Assembly: GCA_016208305.1 (NCBI GenBank)
Contig: JACQYI010000009.1
Location: forward strand, 434,001-498,000
Direction of reading: 5' to 3'
From: Oscillatoriophycideae cyanobacterium NC_groundwater_1537_Pr4_S-0.65um_50_18
GTDB lineage: Bacteria > Cyanobacteriota > Cyanobacteriia > Elainellales > Elainellaceae
DNA length: 64,000 nt
Positions 1 through 6,928 of the stretch are shown here, in pieces. The position numbers and the translations under genes are program-made. The first letter of the stretch is position 1, and each line of letters starts with the position of its first letter. Under the pieces are notes generated by a model that searched no databases, was not told the origin of the DNA, and worked only from the letters and a program-made list of their open reading frames with translations.

Positions 1-429
1 CGCACCGCTGCCCAACGAGATCGAAGCGGCCACCATTTTGGTCACGGGGTTGAGCAACATCACCTCACGGTTGCCCTGTACCACTTCCATCAGCTTAGCC
101 AGCCCCGGCCCAAAATCCCGCATGCGCCAGCGCAGCAGCCCGATCGATAGCCCCCCAAAAAACGGAATGAGCGCTAAAGTCCAATGTCCCCAAGGCGAGA
201 AGAAGCTCGACACTTCCCCAAACATCAGGCCATGAATCGCATGAATCAACGTCCGAAACAGCACCACACCTGCGCCAGCGCCCATCCCAATCAGGACAGC
301 CAGCAGCAGAATCGTAGTTTCGGGCTTGGGCTTGACGCGATTGAGTAGATCACCAATGGCGGCAGATTCGGCAGAGAGAGGCGATCGCTCCGGTGGCATC
401 GCCTCTTTGGGTTCAGAGGTCAGTTTCAT
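1..429 (-). CDS. ClC-family chloride channel/transporter, N-terminal part (cut by window edge)
   Basis: This is the first 143 codons of a gene that runs off the left edge. The translation starts MKLTSEPKEA, has a soluble stretch of about 35 residues, then a hydrophobic helix (TTILLLAVLIGMGAGAGVVLF) and further membrane segments. The last visible residues, ISLGSGA, match the start of the conserved GSGASLGPEGP region of ClC proteins, which lines the anion pathway. ClC proteins are dimeric inner-membrane chloride channels or Cl-/H+ antiporters; cyanobacterial members often carry C-terminal CBS or USP domains, which cannot be seen here. It is divergent from the phosphate transporter at 637 across a 207-base gap. 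No clear ribosome-binding site precedes the ATG and the frame stays open upstream, so the start is moderately certain. Confidence 0.8.
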   Translation of the reverse strand, partial: MKLTSEPKEAMPPERSPLSAESAAIGDLLNRVKPKPETTILLLAVLIGMGAGAGVVLFRTLIHAIHGLMFGEVSSFFSPWGHWTLALIPFFGGLSIGLLRWRMRDFGPGLAKLMEVVQGNREVMLLNPVTKMVAASISLGSGA

Positions 430-636
430 TCGGCGGACGGGGCGAGAAATTTTATCTGCCTGTTCATATTGTGCGTGATGCCAAGGCAGAATTGGAGGGG
501 GCTTTACCCATAAATTAACGGGAGAATTTAGCGCTAAGGAGCAGGACTTTCATAAAACCCACGATTTTGTCGAAAAACGGCTTACCCCTCTTTCCACAAA
601 ACCGCTTAGAAGCTAATTTATCCGTGAACCTGAACT

Positions 637-1911
637 ATGCTGCTACTTATTTTAGTAAGCCTTCTGGCGTTTTATCTCGCCTGGAATTTGGGAGCCAATG
701 ATGTTGCCAATTCTATGGGCACTTCGGTTGGCTCAGGTGCAATCACCCTAAAACAGGCGCTCGTAATTGCAGGCATTTTGGAGCTTGCAGGAGCCTTGCT
801 GTTTGGGCAAAAAGTTTCGACGACTCTGGCAACCCAAATTGTGAATCCGGCGCTGTTTGCACAAAATTCAGAGGATTTTGTGCTGGGTATGGTAGCCGTT
901 GTCTTGGCTTGCGGTCTTTGGCTCAACCTGGCCACGCTGTTGGGGCTACCGGTGTCTTCGTCCCATGCGGTAGTGGGGGCGATCGCCGGATTTGGCAGTT
1001 TAGCCGCAGGGCTGGAGGCCGTGGCCTGGAAGTCAATCGGCATCATTACTCTAAGCTGGGTGGTAACGCCCGTCATCAGCGGCGCGATCGCGGCCTTGTT
1101 TTATGCCACGATTCAGCACAGCATTCTTAAGTCATCCGATGCGCGGGTGCGCTGGCAAGAGTTTGTTCCCTGGCTGAGTGGGGCTGTGCTAGGAACATTT
1201 GGCTGGCTGGTACTGCCCACCGTCGCTCAGCCGTTGCAGGGGTTTTTAGAAAATCTGTCGCTCAAGCTGCCGATCCAAACGCTGACGCTTGGTATGGGTG
1301 CGATCGCCACCTTTGGCCTGAGCTGGGTGAGTTTGCGGGGTTGGCAGGCGGAGGTGCAAGAAGAGCAAGAGGAGCAAGTCCCCATCGCAGCCCTAATTGA
1401 GCGTCAGTTGGTACGGTTCCAAATCCTCAGCGCTTGCTTTGTCGCTTTTGCCCACGGTGCGAACGATGTGGGCAATGCGATCGCCCCGTTAGCCGCTATT
1501 GTCTTTGTGCAACAGACCGGATCGGTGCCCCTCGGCAACTTCCAGACGCCGCTGTGGGTATTGCTGTTGGGGGGAGTGGGCATTGTTGCGGGGTTGGCCG
1601 TCTGGGGCAAAAAAGTAATCGCCACCGTCGGCACAGGCATTATTCCGCTTCAGCCCAGCGGCGGCTTTTGCGCCCAGATGGGAGCCGCTACGACGGTGCT
1701 CCTGGCCTCTCAGGTCGGTTTACCCGTTTCTACATCCCATGCGATCGTGGGTGGGGTAGTGGGCATTGGTCTCGTGCAGGGGTTAAAGACTCTGCGGCTG
1801 AAGATGCTCCGCGACATCGCTCTCGCCTGGATCATCACGATTCCTGCCGCCACGGGACTCGCTGCCGGAATTTTTGCGCTATTTAGAGCGATCGGGCGAT
1901 CGCTGTTTTGA
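637..1911 (+). CDS. PiT-family inorganic phosphate transporter (or related CysP-type sulfate permease)
   Basis: This 424-residue integral membrane protein has the PiT inverted-repeat signature in both halves: GANDVANS at residues 19-26 and GANDVGNA near 274-281. Each is followed later by a second conserved motif, LPVSSSHAVVGA and LPVSTSHAIVGG. About ten hydrophobic segments are separated by a short charged cytoplasmic loop rich in Glu and Gln near residues 240-250. PiT proteins couple phosphate entry to H+ or Na+; a subgroup (CysP) carries sulfate, and sequence inspection alone cannot separate the two. The ATG at 637 places the first motif at the expected distance from the N-terminus. The gene stands alone, divergent from the ClC gene. 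Confidence 0.9.
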   Translation: MLLLILVSLLAFYLAWNLGANDVANSMGTSVGSGAITLKQALVIAGILELAGALLFGQKVSTTLATQIVNPALFAQNSEDFVLGMVAVVLACGLWLNLATLLGLPVSSSHAVVGAIAGFGSLAAGLEAVAWKSIGIITLSWVVTPVISGAIAALFYATIQHSILKSSDARVRWQEFVPWLSGAVLGTFGWLVLPTVAQPLQGFLENLSLKLPIQTLTLGMGAIATFGLSWVSLRGWQAEVQEEQEEQVPIAALIERQLVRFQILSACFVAFAHGANDVGNAIAPLAAIVFVQQTGSVPLGNFQTPLWVLLLGGVGIVAGLAVWGKKVIATVGTGIIPLQPSGGFCAQMGAATTVLLASQVGLPVSTSHAIVGGVVGIGLVQGLKTLRLKMLRDIALAWIITIPAATGLAAGIFALFRAIGRSLF

Positions 1912-2043
1912 GAGAGCAGGTGGCCTAAATTTATGTCGTTACTGATCTTGACGAATAGCTTGACCGAATAGATTAACCATATGTGAGCATTTCTTCAAAA
2001 GCGCTCTCGCATCCACAACTTCAAATTGCGACGCTGGATTTGA

Positions 2044-2160
2044 CTTTCTATGATGATTGCTACATTAAAGTTTGATCTAGTCAGTAAGAAATACCTAAAA
2101 AATCCTTACAGACGATATGAAATTTTGAATACCCGCCAGGTTCTTTATGCAGTCCAATAA
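2044..2160 (+). pseudogene. C-terminal remnant of a minimal nucleotidyltransferase (MNT antitoxin-like)
   Basis: An open frame ending at TAA 2158-2160 reads ...FDLVSKKYLKNPYRRYEIL followed by NTRQVLYAVQ. The pattern of a DLV strand followed by basic PYRR and an ILNTRQVLYA helix resembles the C-terminal end of small MNT-fold nucleotidyltransferases that partner HepT toxins. An in-frame stop lies just upstream (2041-2043) and no GSRARG-type catalytic motif is present, so the enzyme core is missing. Its last codons overlap the start of the HepT remnant at 2147, the usual MNT-HepT arrangement. The identification rests on this pairing and a short tail, so confidence is moderate. Confidence 0.5.
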
Positions 2161-2405
2161 TCGTGATGTTGCTTCTGTTTAGGATATGATGCAAGCCCTT
2201 CGATATATTCAAGCGTTTACGAGTGGTTCGACCTTTAACGAGTATCTAGATGACATTCGCACTGTCAGTGCTGTTGAGCGGCAGTTTGGAGTTTTAGGAG
2301 AAGCTGCCCGTAGAATTACGATGAATTTCAGCAGGCTCATCTCGATATTGATTGGCAACGCATTATTAGCTTACGCAATATTCATTGTTCATCGTTACGA
2401 TGAAG
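2147..2405 (+). pseudogene. HepT-like (HEPN/DUF86) toxin pseudogene
   Basis: From ATG 2147 the frame reads MQSNNRDVASV, then an in-frame TAG at 2180-2182, then DMMQALRYIQAF and ERQFGVLGEAARRIT, the usual N-terminal half of HepT-type HEPN ribonucleases. A one-base loss near 2319 shifts the frame; the second frame continues DEFQQAHLDIDWQRIISLRN. The first frame resumes with HRYDEV, restoring the Rx4-6H catalytic region (RN...HRYDEV). The gene then stops abruptly at 2405, where the convergent acetyltransferase gene begins. So there is one nonsense codon, two frame changes and a truncated 3' end: the toxin is dead. It overlaps the MNT remnant upstream, as in intact HepT-MntA modules. Confidence 0.7.
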
Positions 2406-2894
2406 TCAAGCAATGGACTTCTGCCAGATTCCTACATCAATATATCCATCAAATTTATAGCCCACTTTTTTCAGAACACCAATCTCTTCAAACCCTAGCT
2501 TCTGATGTAATATCGTACTTTTTGGATTTGGCAACGCAATAACGCCAATGAGTTCTCGAAATCCATTTTCTTCTGCCGATTTAATCAACTCGCCATATAA
2601 AGATTTCCCGAATCCTTGTCCAATACTCTCCTGTGCCAGGTAAACAGTTGATTCCACTGTATGGTTGTATGCAGGACGGGAACGAAATGACCCATAGTAG
2701 GCATATCCAATAATTTCTTGATTTAATTCTCCAACTAACCAATCATGGTTTGCGACCTTCTCCTGGACTCGTTTCTTCATTTCTAGGAGATTGATAGTTT
2801 CCGTCTCAAAAGTTACAGTCGTATTCAAGATATACCAGTTGTAAATCTCAGTAATTCTCGCTATATCGTCGTCTTTGACCTGTCTTATATTCAT
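2406..2894 (-). CDS. GNAT acetyltransferase, phosphinothricin acetyltransferase-like
   Basis: A 162-residue GNAT protein, MNIRQVKDDDIARITEIYNW..., typical of the PAT/Pat-like subgroup that N-acetylates phosphinothricin, methionine sulfoximine or similar small amines with acetyl-CoA. The subgroup markers TTVTFETE, ARAYYGSFR-like AYYGSFRSRPAYNHTVESTVYL and IGQGFGKSLYGELI (the acetyl-CoA pyrophosphate loop, normally Q/RxxGxG/A) are visible, as is the C-terminal GFEEIGVLKKVGYKF. A longer frame from TTG 2906 is possible, but the ATG at 2894 fits the family start. It lies 71 bases after another GNAT gene on the same strand and ends exactly where the HepT remnant is cut. This suggests it arrived by insertion into that locus. 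The true substrate is unknown. Confidence 0.85.
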   Translation of the reverse strand: MNIRQVKDDDIARITEIYNWYILNTTVTFETETINLLEMKKRVQEKVANHDWLVGELNQEIIGYAYYGSFRSRPAYNHTVESTVYLAQESIGQGFGKSLYGELIKSAEENGFRELIGVIALPNPKSTILHQKLGFEEIGVLKKVGYKFDGYIDVGIWQKSIA

Positions 2895-2963
2895 TGCTCT
2901 TATCAACCATGTGAGAAAGCAGATGAGTTGAAAGTGATGAAGATATTGAATGAGTTCTTTGCT

Positions 2964-2970
2964 GCCTAAC
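2964..2970 (-). other. GTTAGGC integron-type core heptamer (possible)
   Basis: On the minus strand the GNAT stop codon is embedded in GTTAGGC, preceded by GGTGAGCGCAATC. This matches the R' core GTTRRRY of integron attC sites. The matching left half was not found, so this is a half-site at best and could be chance. Confidence 0.25.
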
Positions 2971-3454
2971 GATTGCGCTCACCGAACCCTGCCAATGACT
3001 TACGGAAGATCACTTTATCGACTCCATCAATGTAGAAGTCTCGAATCCTAGCTTCTTTTTCATAGCCGCTATCGTGATAAAACTTCCGGACGTATTCGAA
3101 GTCGTCTGCTCCAGAAGTTTCTACCAGCAATACTCGTTCACCACGTTCAGTTAGCATCTGCTCAATGTATCGCAACAACGCAGCCCCGCGCCCTTGCTTC
3201 TGATGTTCAGGATGAATTGCGAGCAGATAGAGATTCCAGGTTCCATGAGTCATTCGTTCTGGTACGACATAGGCAACACCTACTGGTTTACCGTCATAGT
3301 CAGTAAGCCATATCCCCGGACTGGCTATTTCGCTATTAAAGTGCTGTTCAAGCATCTGGGAAAGGTCTTTAATTTGGTCTACCTCAAAAAGTCCGGTTGC
3401 TTCTGCCAAGGCAAGTAATGCATCGGTATCCTCAGGCGTGGTGAATCGAATCAT
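2966..3454 (-). CDS. GNAT family N-acetyltransferase
   Basis: A 162-residue acetyltransferase: MIRFTTPEDTDALLALAEAT..., with a central strand NLYLLAIHPEHQKQGRGAAL, in which QKQGRG forms the acetyl-CoA binding loop, followed by the LLRYIEQML helix and a C-terminal YHDSGYEKEARI segment. The substrate cannot be named. The gene stop codon TAG at 2966-2968 lies inside a GTTAGGC heptamer on the minus strand (2964-2970), the canonical core of integron recombination sites, and the last coding bases resemble the right arm of such a site. It is preceded by a 230-base gap containing the attC-like element at 3560-3686. Confidence 0.85.
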   Translation of the reverse strand: MIRFTTPEDTDALLALAEATGLFEVDQIKDLSQMLEQHFNSEIASPGIWLTDYDGKPVGVAYVVPERMTHGTWNLYLLAIHPEHQKQGRGAALLRYIEQMLTERGERVLLVETSGADDFEYVRKFYHDSGYEKEARIRDFYIDGVDKVIFRKSLAGFGERNR

Positions 3455-3559
3455 TATCAGTTCTAGTGAAGGCTTTTAGGCTGGCTTCTATTATTCAAAC
3501 ATCAATATTAAAATTTCCCGTCACCTCAATAAGAAATTGCTGAGACACGGGCAACGAAA

Positions 3560-3686
3560 AGATAACATTGCACTTACTACCCACGCTATAAATTGAACTG
3601 GCCAACGTTCCCAATCACTTGCCGTAGACAACCTCACGCATCGACCGACAACATCTCATTGGTCGGAGTGCATTGGGGTGTTATGC
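3560..3686 (-). repeat. attC-like inverted-repeat site downstream of the DUF4241 gene
   Basis: Read on the minus strand, this 127-base stretch starts with GCATAAC (3680-3686) followed by ATGCACT, and ends with AGTGCAAT and GTTATCT (3560-3566). The outer and inner arms are inverted repeats, with a CCGACC/GGTCG stem between them. The left core GCATAAC is the exact complement of the GTTATGC core at the other end of the DUF4241 gene (5042-5048), which is the rule for a cassette and its own attC. Length is within the known attC range. Identification is by eye; a covariance-model search would decide. Confidence 0.4.
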
Positions 3687-3690
3687 TGTG

Positions 3691-4965
3691 TTAACCAGTA
3701 CCAGAAAAAAGAGAAAAATCTGTGATCAGGCTAACAAGGTTTCCTGCTGAATCGTACCCCCAGTATGAAGCATAGGCACCATCTCCACAACCTGACGAAA
3801 ATGCAACGATGTTTGCTTGAGTGCGATCGCTAACTTGAACATTTGCCCAATCGTGACCCGGTGGACGAGTGGCATTATTTTCCATCTCAGCATAGAGTGG
3901 CTGATAAAAACACTCCTGGAAATAATCCCAAGCGCGCACAGAGGTACGCCCAACTGCCTCACTGCTCTGTCTGTTATCTTGAGCTAAACGGGCTGTGTTT
4001 ATGTCAGTTTCTTCCTGAGGTGTAAAAGCTTTCAACTCGTATAGGACTTCTGCGGCATCTATATCCATAAAGCAGCCTAGTCCAGTATCAACGCCATAAA
4101 CCTCTCCACATTTTTCAGAACCTGGAACATAGATTTTGGCAAGTTCCCATCTCATGGCTGCCGCTTCACGGAACCGAACCATTACACAGGCAATATTTGA
4201 GTACCCCGATGCTTCCGGGTACTCAATACTTAGAAACACCGGATACCGTCCGGGTTCTACAGACTTTGTAAATGGACAACGTAGGGCTTCTCGAAGCGAT
4301 GGATCACAAGCAACAATACGCCCGGAGGTTAGGTTCAATTTACCAATCTCATAGGTCGAGAATGTAACTTCACTCAAACCAAAGTGGGGATAGTCTTGGT
4401 AGAAGGTAAAACCGTCGCAAAACGCTTTTGTGAAATCAGTGTGACCGTCAATCACAACCAACTCATCTACTGCTTGTAATTTTTGCTGAGGTACAGCCAG
4501 GGATGGATACCGTTTAGCATTGATGCTAACGGATTTAGCATAGCTAACCTCAGCTTCGTCATGTCGCCCTAGAGACCTGAGTGGATATTGTCGCTGCTCC
4601 CAAATATCAGGATTATCAGGGTCTAACTCGGATGCCTTATCGTAATCCTCAAGAGCACTTGTATGATTCTCCAGATGGTGCTCAAAGATACGACCTCGAT
4701 TAAACCAGGCATCTGGATAATCTGGATTGATTTCAATGACTTTGGTATAACTCGCGATCGCTTCTTCATAGCGTTCTAGTATGTGCAGTATAGCTGCCCG
4801 ATTAAACCAAGCCTCAAAATGCTCTGAGTCGAACTCAATGACTTTATCAAATGCAGCAATAGCTTGCTCATATTGCTCTAAATCATACAAGTCGCAACCG
4901 TGATTAAACCAATCCTGAGCATCGGTGAAATCATGATTTTGGTCAGAAACAGAGAAATTAGCCAT
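3691..4965 (-). CDS. TPR-repeat protein with C-terminal DUF4241 domain
   Basis: The protein begins MANFSVSDQNHDF and carries three consecutive TPR units in residues 15-120 (AWFNRAAILHILERYEEAIA and YPDAWFNRGRIFEHHLE are typical). A DUF4241-type domain follows in the C-terminal 260 residues: GRIVACDPSLREAL, EPGRYPVFLSIEY, MRWELAKIYV, YGVDTGLGCFMD and a terminal SSGCGDGAYASYWGYD. The domain's function is unknown; it is common in cassette-borne or accessory genes, sometimes with immunity-like roles. An upstream TTG at 5004 extends the frame but the ATG at 4965 is preferred. The gene is flanked on both sides by attC-like sites in matching orientation, suggesting a mobile cassette with a single gene. 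Confidence 0.75.
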   Translation of the reverse strand: MANFSVSDQNHDFTDAQDWFNHGCDLYDLEQYEQAIAAFDKVIEFDSEHFEAWFNRAAILHILERYEEAIASYTKVIEINPDYPDAWFNRGRIFEHHLENHTSALEDYDKASELDPDNPDIWEQRQYPLRSLGRHDEAEVSYAKSVSINAKRYPSLAVPQQKLQAVDELVVIDGHTDFTKAFCDGFTFYQDYPHFGLSEVTFSTYEIGKLNLTSGRIVACDPSLREALRCPFTKSVEPGRYPVFLSIEYPEASGYSNIACVMVRFREAAAMRWELAKIYVPGSEKCGEVYGVDTGLGCFMDIDAAEVLYELKAFTPQEETDINTARLAQDNRQSSEAVGRTSVRAWDYFQECFYQPLYAEMENNATRPPGHDWANVQVSDRTQANIVAFSSGCGDGAYASYWGYDSAGNLVSLITDFSLFSGTG

Positions 4966-5041
4966 GATGCAGGTTTCAATTGGGCAATAAACTGATGCCT
5001 TCAAATTACCCTACAAGCACACCCCTACCAAAGCCTTGTCA

Positions 5042-5125
5042 GCATAACGGCGGAGTTGAACCGCGCCTCCGGCTAATCGCCTTCAGGCGGTTAACGGAGG
5101 TGTCTGTTCCAACGAAGTGTTGTAT
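5042..5125 (-). repeat. attC-like inverted-repeat site upstream of the DUF4241 gene
   Basis: This 84-base element has outer cores GCATAAC (5042-5048) and GTTGTAT (5119-5125), and inner arms GTTGAAC (5055-5061) and GTTCCAAC (5106-5113). The inner arms differ by one extra base, as attC sites do. The centre folds into a hairpin, CCTCCG (5066-5071) with CGGAGG (5095-5100) plus CGCC/GGCG. On the minus strand it ends in GTTATGC, the expected cassette boundary 5' of the DUF4241 gene. This is the better formed of the two candidate sites. Confidence 0.45.
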
Positions 5126-5234
5126 CGCGCGCTTTCCTATAGGATTCCCAAGCGCTAACAGTTATTCACGCGTCGAATACAACTAATCTGCTAGATAAGT
5201 ACCTACTTTGCCGAGATTATCTGGCACATTTGCG

Positions 5235-5370
5235 GGATAACACCCGCTTCTTAAGGAATCAAATAGAACTTTTGCGGTCTAAGTCCAGAGTTCTGGGGTG
5301 TTATCCGTCATATCTGAAAGTTAATGCTGGAGATGGGGGTGCTTATCCGTCATTTACACGGAATAACACC
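5235..5370. repeat. Cluster of GGATAACACC inverted repeats
   Basis: GGATAACACCC (5235-5245) is the exact reverse complement of GGGTGTTATCC (5296-5306), 50 bases apart. A third related pair forms a hairpin at 5338-5370 (GGTGCTTATCCGT paired with ACACGGAATAACACC). The first copy also sits inside its own small hairpin, GCGGG/CCCGC at 5232-5247. Core spacing of about 72 bases resembles short attC sites, but the inner arms are weak. Confidence 0.45.
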
Positions 5371-5449
5371 TCAAATGCCGGAGTTATCCATGACCCGTTA
5401 ATGCTGCAACCTCGATCGCCTCACCTACCCGATCGCCCCCACATCCTAA

Positions 5450-5491
5450 AATACAGATGAACTTGTGTAAGAAATGGCTTGACGATCGCCC
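5450..5491 (+). repeat. Dispersed 42-base repeat, copy 1
   Basis: This segment (starting ATACAGATG and ending GGCTTGACGATCGCCC) recurs at 19365-19406 with only about five differences. Neither copy is in a coding region. Function unknown. Confidence 0.6.
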
Positions 5492-5564
5492 CCTCATCCG
5501 TATATTCTTGTCCGCTAAGGTTGCTTTTTCGTGTTCTGCGCCAGCAGCCTTAAGCCACCCAAAA

Positions 5565-5608
5565 ACCTCTGGCGAGGTATGAAGTAGGGTTCAGCTACGA
5601 CATACCTC
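5565..5608 (+). promoter_or_regulatory. Possible leader RNA with mutually exclusive hairpins
   Basis: Three short segments can pair in two ways. ACCTC (5565-5569) can pair with GAGGT (5574-5578) in a tight hairpin, while GAGGTATG (5574-5581) can pair with CATACCTC (5601-5608) around a 19-base loop. The same middle segment cannot do both. It lies about 190 bases upstream of the small gene at 5798. No known riboswitch class was recognised. Confidence 0.3.
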
Positions 5609-5797
5609 TAACCTTACAGACCGATATACCCAGTCCGTAGGGCTTAAGTTAGTTTAGCTTTCTAGCTACACTCCTTGGCGCTACTTGTTCAATCGATCGT
5701 GAGTAGCCATGTTTTTGGGGTTCCTTCTCAGCTTGTATTTACTGCAAGCGAGAACTCAACGAGTGAACCCAACCAAAACAACAAGGAGAATAGACTA

Positions 5798-6037
5798 ATG
5801 ACCGGAGAATTCAATTTCTTCAACCACCCTGCGTTGCAATCGGGGGAAGAACCCAACCCAGAGAGAGAGGTGATTCGCGTGATTGTTTTTGCCTCTCGTG
5901 ATGCGGTGAGAGCCACGATTCATGAATCCCATGTGCGAGGATTTCGGACGATCGACACCTGGAGTCCGCTGTTGCCCACCCCTGACCCACAAAAGGTGAT
6001 GGCGATTAGCACGCACTATCGCCCGACAAACGGCTAG
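5798..6037 (+). CDS. Small conserved-type hypothetical protein, 79 residues
   Basis: The ATG at 5798 has an AAGGAG ribosome-binding site 11 bases upstream (about 5782-5787). The protein, MTGEFNFFNHPALQSGEE..., is soluble, with an N-terminal disordered part and a beta-alpha-like REVIRVIVFASRDAVRATIHE core followed by FRTIDTWSPLLPTPDP. The core resembles small cyanobacterial proteins of unknown function. No catalytic motif is visible. It stands alone, 82 bases before the convergent tetR gene, and may be controlled by the folded leader upstream. Confidence 0.6.
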   Translation: MTGEFNFFNHPALQSGEEPNPEREVIRVIVFASRDAVRATIHESHVRGFRTIDTWSPLLPTPDPQKVMAISTHYRPTNG

Positions 6038-6119
6038 GCGATCGCAGAGGTGGGTTGGAATCGATCAAATCTGTATCGCCTTCAACCCGCCTCTGGAGTA
6101 TAGAGCAGCCGACAACGGG

Positions 6120-6734
6120 CTACTTGGTCAAAACGCCATTGAGGAAAATATCCGCAATGCCTTCTGCCATCTCTAGCATGGCTTGAGGAGAAGAATTTTC
6201 TGGCATGATGGTGTCGCGGCTAAAGCCCGAAACGGCAAACATACCCAAAAACACCTGTGCCACAATCCGGGGGTTTGTCCGGCGATAGATGCCCTGATCC
6301 ATTGCCGTCTGAAAGAAAGCCTCAGCGACATCCGTCATTTTGACAATGACCTCAGTTTGGATTTGAGCCTGCAAATCGGCGTGAAACTGCGCTTCCATGA
6401 AGCAAACCCGCAGCAGATCGGCATTTTGGTGTAGATTCAGCATCCGGCGACGCATCACTTGGGCGATCGCCTTATAGCTGCCCATCTCGCTGAGTTCAGT
6501 CAACAGATCAGTAAGAATCTCAACCCAGCCTTGGGTTGCCACCTCAACCAGGATGGCTTTTTTGTTCTCAAAATGACGAAATAATGTTCCTTCGGCAACT
6601 CCAGCCTCTTGAGCCAGATCCTTTGTGGTAGTACCATCGTAGCCCCGACGGGCAAACAGTTTTTGAGCGGCTTTAAGAATCCGCGCTCGGGTTTCTACTT
6701 CCGACGGAGGAGCAGGAGTACGGAACGATCGCAT
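6120..6734 (-). CDS. TetR/AcrR-family transcriptional repressor
   Basis: A 204-residue regulator with an N-terminal TetR helix-turn-helix at residues 15-62: RILKAAQKLFARRGYDGTTT, KDLAQEAGVAEGTLFRHFENK. The C-terminal ligand-binding half is helical and ends NGVLTK. The frame can start at TTG 6740, but ATG 6734 is preferred. The gene is divergent from the glycosyltransferase-like gene at 6929. A near-perfect palindrome in the shared gap (6798-6813) could be its operator, so autoregulation and control of the divergent gene are plausible. The ligand is unknown. Confidence 0.88.
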   Translation of the reverse strand: MRSFRTPAPPSEVETRARILKAAQKLFARRGYDGTTTKDLAQEAGVAEGTLFRHFENKKAILVEVATQGWVEILTDLLTELSEMGSYKAIAQVMRRRMLNLHQNADLLRVCFMEAQFHADLQAQIQTEVIVKMTDVAEAFFQTAMDQGIYRRTNPRIVAQVFLGMFAVSGFSRDTIMPENSSPQAMLEMAEGIADIFLNGVLTK

Positions 6735-6797
6735 AGCCAAAAAGAGGTGAAGTATCTAGCGATAGTAGCGATAATGCTGAATAAATACTGCATCCCT

Positions 6798-6813
6798 CTG
6801 TAAAACTTTACAG
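6798..6813. promoter_or_regulatory. Candidate TetR operator palindrome
   Basis: CTGTAAA and TTTACAG flank a two-base centre, a perfect 7-base dyad lying 58 bases upstream of the tetR start and 116 bases upstream of the divergent gene at 6929. Size and place suit a TetR operator. Confidence 0.4.
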
Positions 6814-6928
6814 GCACAGCGGAAAATAGAGTAATAATTTTTTTGACGTAACGGGTTTTGGCCTGACAGAATCCAAACCATCTGGTCGCCCCTTTATTGT
6901 TTGACAATTCCTCAGAAACATCCTCCCC

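Larger units (their letters stand above)
5126..5797. other. Intergenic region, about 670 bases, rich in inverted repeats
   Basis: No convincing gene was seen. The stretch holds the GGATAAC inverted repeats (5235-5370), a 42-base dispersed repeat (5450-5491) and a possible switching leader structure (5565-5608), listed separately. A longer frame from 5675 into the small gene at 5798 has no ribosome-binding site and is not supported. Confidence 0.5.

Noticed and set aside
5675-5797. Extended N-terminus of the small gene at 5798
   Set aside because: No ribosome site at 5675, whereas AAGGAG is well placed before 5798.
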